Origin: VXRD01 sp965232265
GTDB taxonomy: Bacteria > Latescibacterota > UBA2968
Reading direction: 5' to 3'
Length of the DNA: 64,000 nt
NCBI GenBank assembly: GCA_965232265.1
Contig: CBDDPH010000002.1
Span: 3,162,001-3,226,000 of the forward strand
The first letter of the stretch is position 1. The number at the start of each line of letters is the position of its first letter. Below are positions 62,001 through 64,000 of the stretch, in pieces. A program made the position numbers and the translations under genes. The notes under the pieces are model-generated. The model made no database searches. It was not told the DNA's origin and saw only the letters and a list, made by a program, of their open reading frames with translations.

Positions 62001-62773
62001 ATCTGTGCATCGGGCGCAATACCGACAATACCCACATTATTATTTCTCACCGCAGCAACAATACCAGCAGCGTGTGTCCCGTGCGAGGACTCATCCTGTG
62101 GATCATTGTCGCGGTCGAGATAATCGCCCAACCCCGGCACACCGGGCGCGTGTGTAAAATCCCAGCCTCTTATATCGTCGATATACCCATTCCCATCGTC
62201 ATCAACGCCAGCCTCACCGCCTACTTCTGCGGCATTGTACCAGATATTGTCGCGCAAATCCTCGTGATCATAATCCACACCCGAATCGATAATAGCCACA
62301 ATAATCTGTTTTTTTACGGGACCTATCGACCGGTACAACGCTTCCCATCCAAGCGTCTGAAGCCCACTTTGGTCGCCGTAGCGCGGATCATCGGGCACCT
62401 GGTGGTACGTAAACAAAAAATTGGGCTGTGCGTACACGACATCGGGACGCAATGCGTAATCGCCCGCCGCCTCAACTGGATCGCCCGACAAACGCACGCG
62501 GTACACCCCCGCCATCGGATGGGGATAACCGGCCTTGGCACTTCGCGGCGCAAAAAGCGGTTCAATCGCCGTCACGCCATGGCGTTCGGATAGATCTCGG
62601 AATTGTGCAAGTGCTGGCTTTGCATTGCGAAACTTGATGAGAATTTGTCCAGGAGAATACACGGGCTGCGCGTGCGCCATCTGTAAAAAGCAACCACTTA
62701 TAACCACAGCAAGCGCGTAACACCACCTCAGCCCCCGCCTTTCCCCGTATCTCTGTGTCTTCGTGTGAGCCAT
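59072..62773 (-). CDS. Secreted subtilisin-like protease (S8) with VCBS/FG-GAP repeats and dockerin-like end
   Basis: About 1233 aa. Hydrophobic segment LRWCYALAVVISGCFLQMAHA acts as signal peptide. Propeptide-like region (VYSPGQILIKF), then the S8 triad: Asp in IAIIDSGVDYDHEDLRD, His in DESSHGTHAAGIVAA, Ser in RRSGTSFSAPHISGLAAL. Residues 620-1010 carry FG-GAP/VCBS beta-propeller blades (FADVDGDSIPDIIA, VADFDRDEQREILAGDGDGD), then a fibronectin-like domain and Ca loops DADGSGVIDFADFLSF, DFDGDGIVNFPDFLIF. ATG 62773 (GAGGCGGG upstream) is chosen; the first codons look like repeat text, so a later start is possible. Confidence 0.85.
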   Translation of the reverse strand: MAHTKTQRYGERRGLRWCYALAVVISGCFLQMAHAQPVYSPGQILIKFRNAKPALAQFRDLSERHGVTAIEPLFAPRSAKAGYPHPMAGVYRVRLSGDPVEAAGDYALRPDVVYAQPNFLFTYHQVPDDPRYGDQSGLQTLGWEALYRSIGPVKKQIIVAIIDSGVDYDHEDLRDNIWYNAAEVGGEAGVDDDGNGYIDDIRGWDFTHAPGVPGLGDYLDRDNDPQDESSHGTHAAGIVAAVRNNNVGIVGIAPDAQIMALRAGLSRLEGGGFLEEDDLAAAILYAVENGAHVINMSWGGPERTFFLGDAIQYAHAQGVVLVASAGNTGDEMGYPAGNHHTIAVGAVNHSDRLASFSSTGAALDLVAPGVSIFSTRRNNSYARRSGTSFSAPHISGLAALILSRRPDLSPHSVRNLLLASAIDLGPLGHDNDYGAGRVRGAQLADRLSTFDSLTVAIYSPANDEGEDTAFDIRASVLGAQVMGYRLSYGMGRDPQTWTLLDEGIPARDIRLMWDVSEFANSDAVLRLEADLADGVVVEDRVRVVIQKTAPLIVGLVCGDVLEGDRRVFECRWQTDQRAHGGIAYRSGAVFDTLFTGLVQDKHRVVLPHTLPAGAVTFHVLADGENNIRTVHPAQTVDYVPFRVPQNGFVERGTLPDGFLPDRASDFDRDGKLEVALMPYSMGDSYGPVHVYERQADGRFTDEFQSDERFLPWAIGDITNDGTDDLLGVTYERLMLFTDTFSNPYPVQVEFEQRGTWGGDFADVDGDSIPDIIARAGDQRGIRVIRNLGSVIREETFLADPSEGSGDLGPRFVVADFDRDEQREILAGDGDGDLWMYEYRAGRYVQTWLLPGDGDARWVGGGVDLDGDGLVEFAVARAYTDAYQASNGFWELEVYSMRADDTYAREWTMRIHGVATTGNGISAGDVDGDGIADLIVCLRPDLYALRAEKPDHYRPIWHTPVGLMYRALIADLDSDFRNEVLFNLDGAVHIVERDAPPVTMGSPQIIRARTLGPTRVEIDWMPVTDAASYQIYRAVGDAALDYFDEVSDRTVYIDSLLTEGETYRYQIVAVADYDLRSGIVSLTPNRAPEVVRVETLSDNQIQIFFSEEMDSDAALPSSYLLGGIGQPTSVILDRQNTRAVLSFAVPFPTRYTLTILNVSDASGTPLGLITISDTVDPDLLARADADGSGVIDFADFLSFVRAFQTSDATYDFDGDGIVNFPDFLIFANLFGRGV

Positions 62774-62786
62774 CCCGCCTCGCCTT

Positions 62787-63992
62787 TTATCTGCGTCCAT
62801 CTGCGTCATCTGCGGATCCCCTCTCGCCATACTCAGAAGGCAGCAGCGCAACCAGAAGGGCAGCCGGGAAGAGCAACATGGAGACAACCGTAAGCGCGGT
62901 CGCAGTAGAGGTCCACTCCGCAAGACTGCCCACGCCGATCATGGCAAGGCCCGCCATGCCCCAGGAAAAACCCATCACCAATCCCGTCGCCGTACTCGTA
63001 TTGTGCGGCAAAGCGCGCTGCGCCAAAAAGATATTCGTCGTAATGCCGAGATCAAACAAATACCCCGCCACAAAAAATGCAATGAGCGACAAATACCCGT
63101 CTGTCAGACAAAAACCCGCGTGAAAAATTGCGGATGAAGCACACGAAAAAGCCAGCAACTTGCGCTGGGACATGCGATCTGCCAGATAACCACCTGTGAT
63201 GCGCCCCAGCGTGCTGGAAAGCAAATAACAGGAAAAAACCCAACCGATCTCGCTGGTCGTCCAACCGCGAGACGCCCCCAGAATAGCTGTAAAACTGACA
63301 AATCCCGTGTGAATAACAGAGCGCAACACACTAATGGCAAAAAGCGTCCACAAAGAGCGGGCTTTTTTTATTATGGAGAAATCGATTTTACCCGCAGCTA
63401 CGCGGCGTTCATGCACGGGAACTTTTCGAGACTGCCACAGGATAAATGGCGCGAGAAGCAAGACGGGGATGACAATAAGCCACAGATATTGGATGCCGTA
63501 TCGCTCGACAATTTGCGTCCCGGTAATCGAAGCGAGTGCCATCCCCGTTGTTCCCCCCGTCAAAAAAATAGCCATAGACAGATTGGCGCGATGCGGCGTT
63601 AAAGCCGTAACCAATCCTCCGGCGGTGGGATGAAAAAGAGAGGACCCAAAAGACGCGAAAATCAAAAAAACAGCGAGTATATAAGCGGAGGGCGCAAAGC
63701 CGATACAAGAGACAAAAATGCCCGCGGCAAAAAGTCCCAGCGCAGCGAGGGCCATGCGATCGCGTCCGTCGCTAAAATAGCCCATAAAGGGTTGCGCGAT
63801 AGAACCGCAAAAGACAATCACCGTGGGCAAATAGGCAAACTGCGCCACCGTGAGATTGTAATGACTCTGAAAAAAAGCCCACAATGGCGGCGTGAGGACC
63901 ATATAAAAATCCAACGCCATGTGTGCAGCGGTAATATAAAAAACGGGGCGCAAAGCCCCTCTTGAGTCAGATGGCGCGGTTTCTGTGGACAT
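62787..63992 (-). CDS. MFS transporter (fosmidomycin-resistance-like)
   Basis: 401 aa, twelve hydrophobic segments. FMGYFSDGRDRMALAALGLF, the MFS loop 2-3 motif, and SFGSSLFHPTAGGLVTALTP (helix 4) match the Fsr group of drug/proton antiporters; the second half repeats the motif in GGYLADRMSQRKLLAF. The final residues (GSADDADGRR) derive from the CATCTGCGTC spacer repeat. The gene ends 13 bp before the protease start. Its upstream region lies outside the window. Confidence 0.9.
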   Translation of the reverse strand: MSTETAPSDSRGALRPVFYITAAHMALDFYMVLTPPLWAFFQSHYNLTVAQFAYLPTVIVFCGSIAQPFMGYFSDGRDRMALAALGLFAAGIFVSCIGFAPSAYILAVFLIFASFGSSLFHPTAGGLVTALTPHRANLSMAIFLTGGTTGMALASITGTQIVERYGIQYLWLIVIPVLLLAPFILWQSRKVPVHERRVAAGKIDFSIIKKARSLWTLFAISVLRSVIHTGFVSFTAILGASRGWTTSEIGWVFSCYLLSSTLGRITGGYLADRMSQRKLLAFSCASSAIFHAGFCLTDGYLSLIAFFVAGYLFDLGITTNIFLAQRALPHNTSTATGLVMGFSWGMAGLAMIGVGSLAEWTSTATALTVVSMLLFPAALLVALLPSEYGERGSADDADGRR

Positions 63993-64000
63993 AGAATCGT

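Noticed and set aside
60662..62593. 643-aa plus-strand frame opposite the subtilisin gene
   Set aside because: The sense strand has an intact S8 triad, propeller and Ca loops; the antisense frame matches no family and has no ribosome site.
62774..62923. N-terminal extension of the subtilisin gene to 62923
   Set aside because: It overlaps the end of the MFS gene and reads spacer-repeat text; no signal-peptide logic.

Overview
The window is 64 kb from an uncultured-looking, diderm (Gram-negative type) bacterium. Evidence for this is the set of outer-membrane barrel proteins, an OmpA-like protein, many lipoboxes, Bor-, FeoB- and Tro-type genes, and several exported proteins carrying dockerin-like Ca-binding repeats (D-x-D-G-x-V-x-F-x-D-F-L). 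The abundance of such repeats, together with formylglycine-generating-enzyme (FGE) domains, LRR/CARDB proteins and short dispersed spacer repeats, resembles Candidatus Latescibacterota or Poribacteria. That placement is an impression, not a proof. No tRNA, rRNA, CRISPR array or transposase was seen. The left end cuts a BCCT transporter gene.

Layout. 1-6.7 kb (minus): BCCT transporter (partial), SDR epimerase, aspartate kinase, lipoprotein, hprK, hpf and an RsbW-like anti-sigma kinase; the last four genes read from a consensus promoter at 6867-6895. 6.9-9.4 kb (plus): two cation/proton-antiporter-like membrane proteins from a divergent consensus promoter. 9.4-16.4 kb (minus): outer-membrane barrel, lipoprotein, glycosyltransferase, CcmI-like lipoprotein, methionine aminopeptidase and secreted metalloprotease. 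16.4-21.5 kb (minus): a complete tro-type Mn/Zn/Fe ABC importer in the order troA-troB-troC-troD-DtxR regulator, where both permeases carry C-terminal DtxR-like domains and the promoter has an 18-bp palindrome over its -10. 21.6-25.4 kb (minus): Bor-like lipoprotein and a dtxR-feoA-feoB-FeoB-associated operon with its own palindrome. 25.4-29.5 kb (plus): a 895-aa altronate-dehydratase-family protein, higBA, a DUF1524-like C-terminal remnant and a candidate UGA-encoded selenoprotein of the ArsC/Spx family with a bacterial SECIS-type hairpin. 29.5-35.5 kb: oxidoreductase, YedK, amidohydrolase, cytochrome c'-like, GAF and other metabolic or accessory genes.

35.8-58.2 kb is a long, entirely minus-strand accessory block. 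It holds two FGE/C-type-lectin proteins flanking an Avd gene and a truncated reverse transcriptase (remains of a diversity-generating retroelement, DGR). It also holds three caspase-like (peptidase C14) proteins, one of them fused to an FGE domain, an OmpA protein, a porin, a 1582-aa LRR/CARDB protein, a DUF3160 protein and four DUF4384-type accessory proteins. The C-termini of one FGE protein and of the caspase-FGE fusion have the NNC-rich codon pattern of DGR variable regions. My reading is an extracytoplasmic caspase/recognition-domain cluster that a DGR once diversified, or still does from a complete cassette elsewhere. No template repeat was found in the window. 58.2-64 kb: a repeat-rich spacer with an 18-G tract, a subtilisin-like protease with VCBS and dockerin-like repeats, and an MFS transporter.
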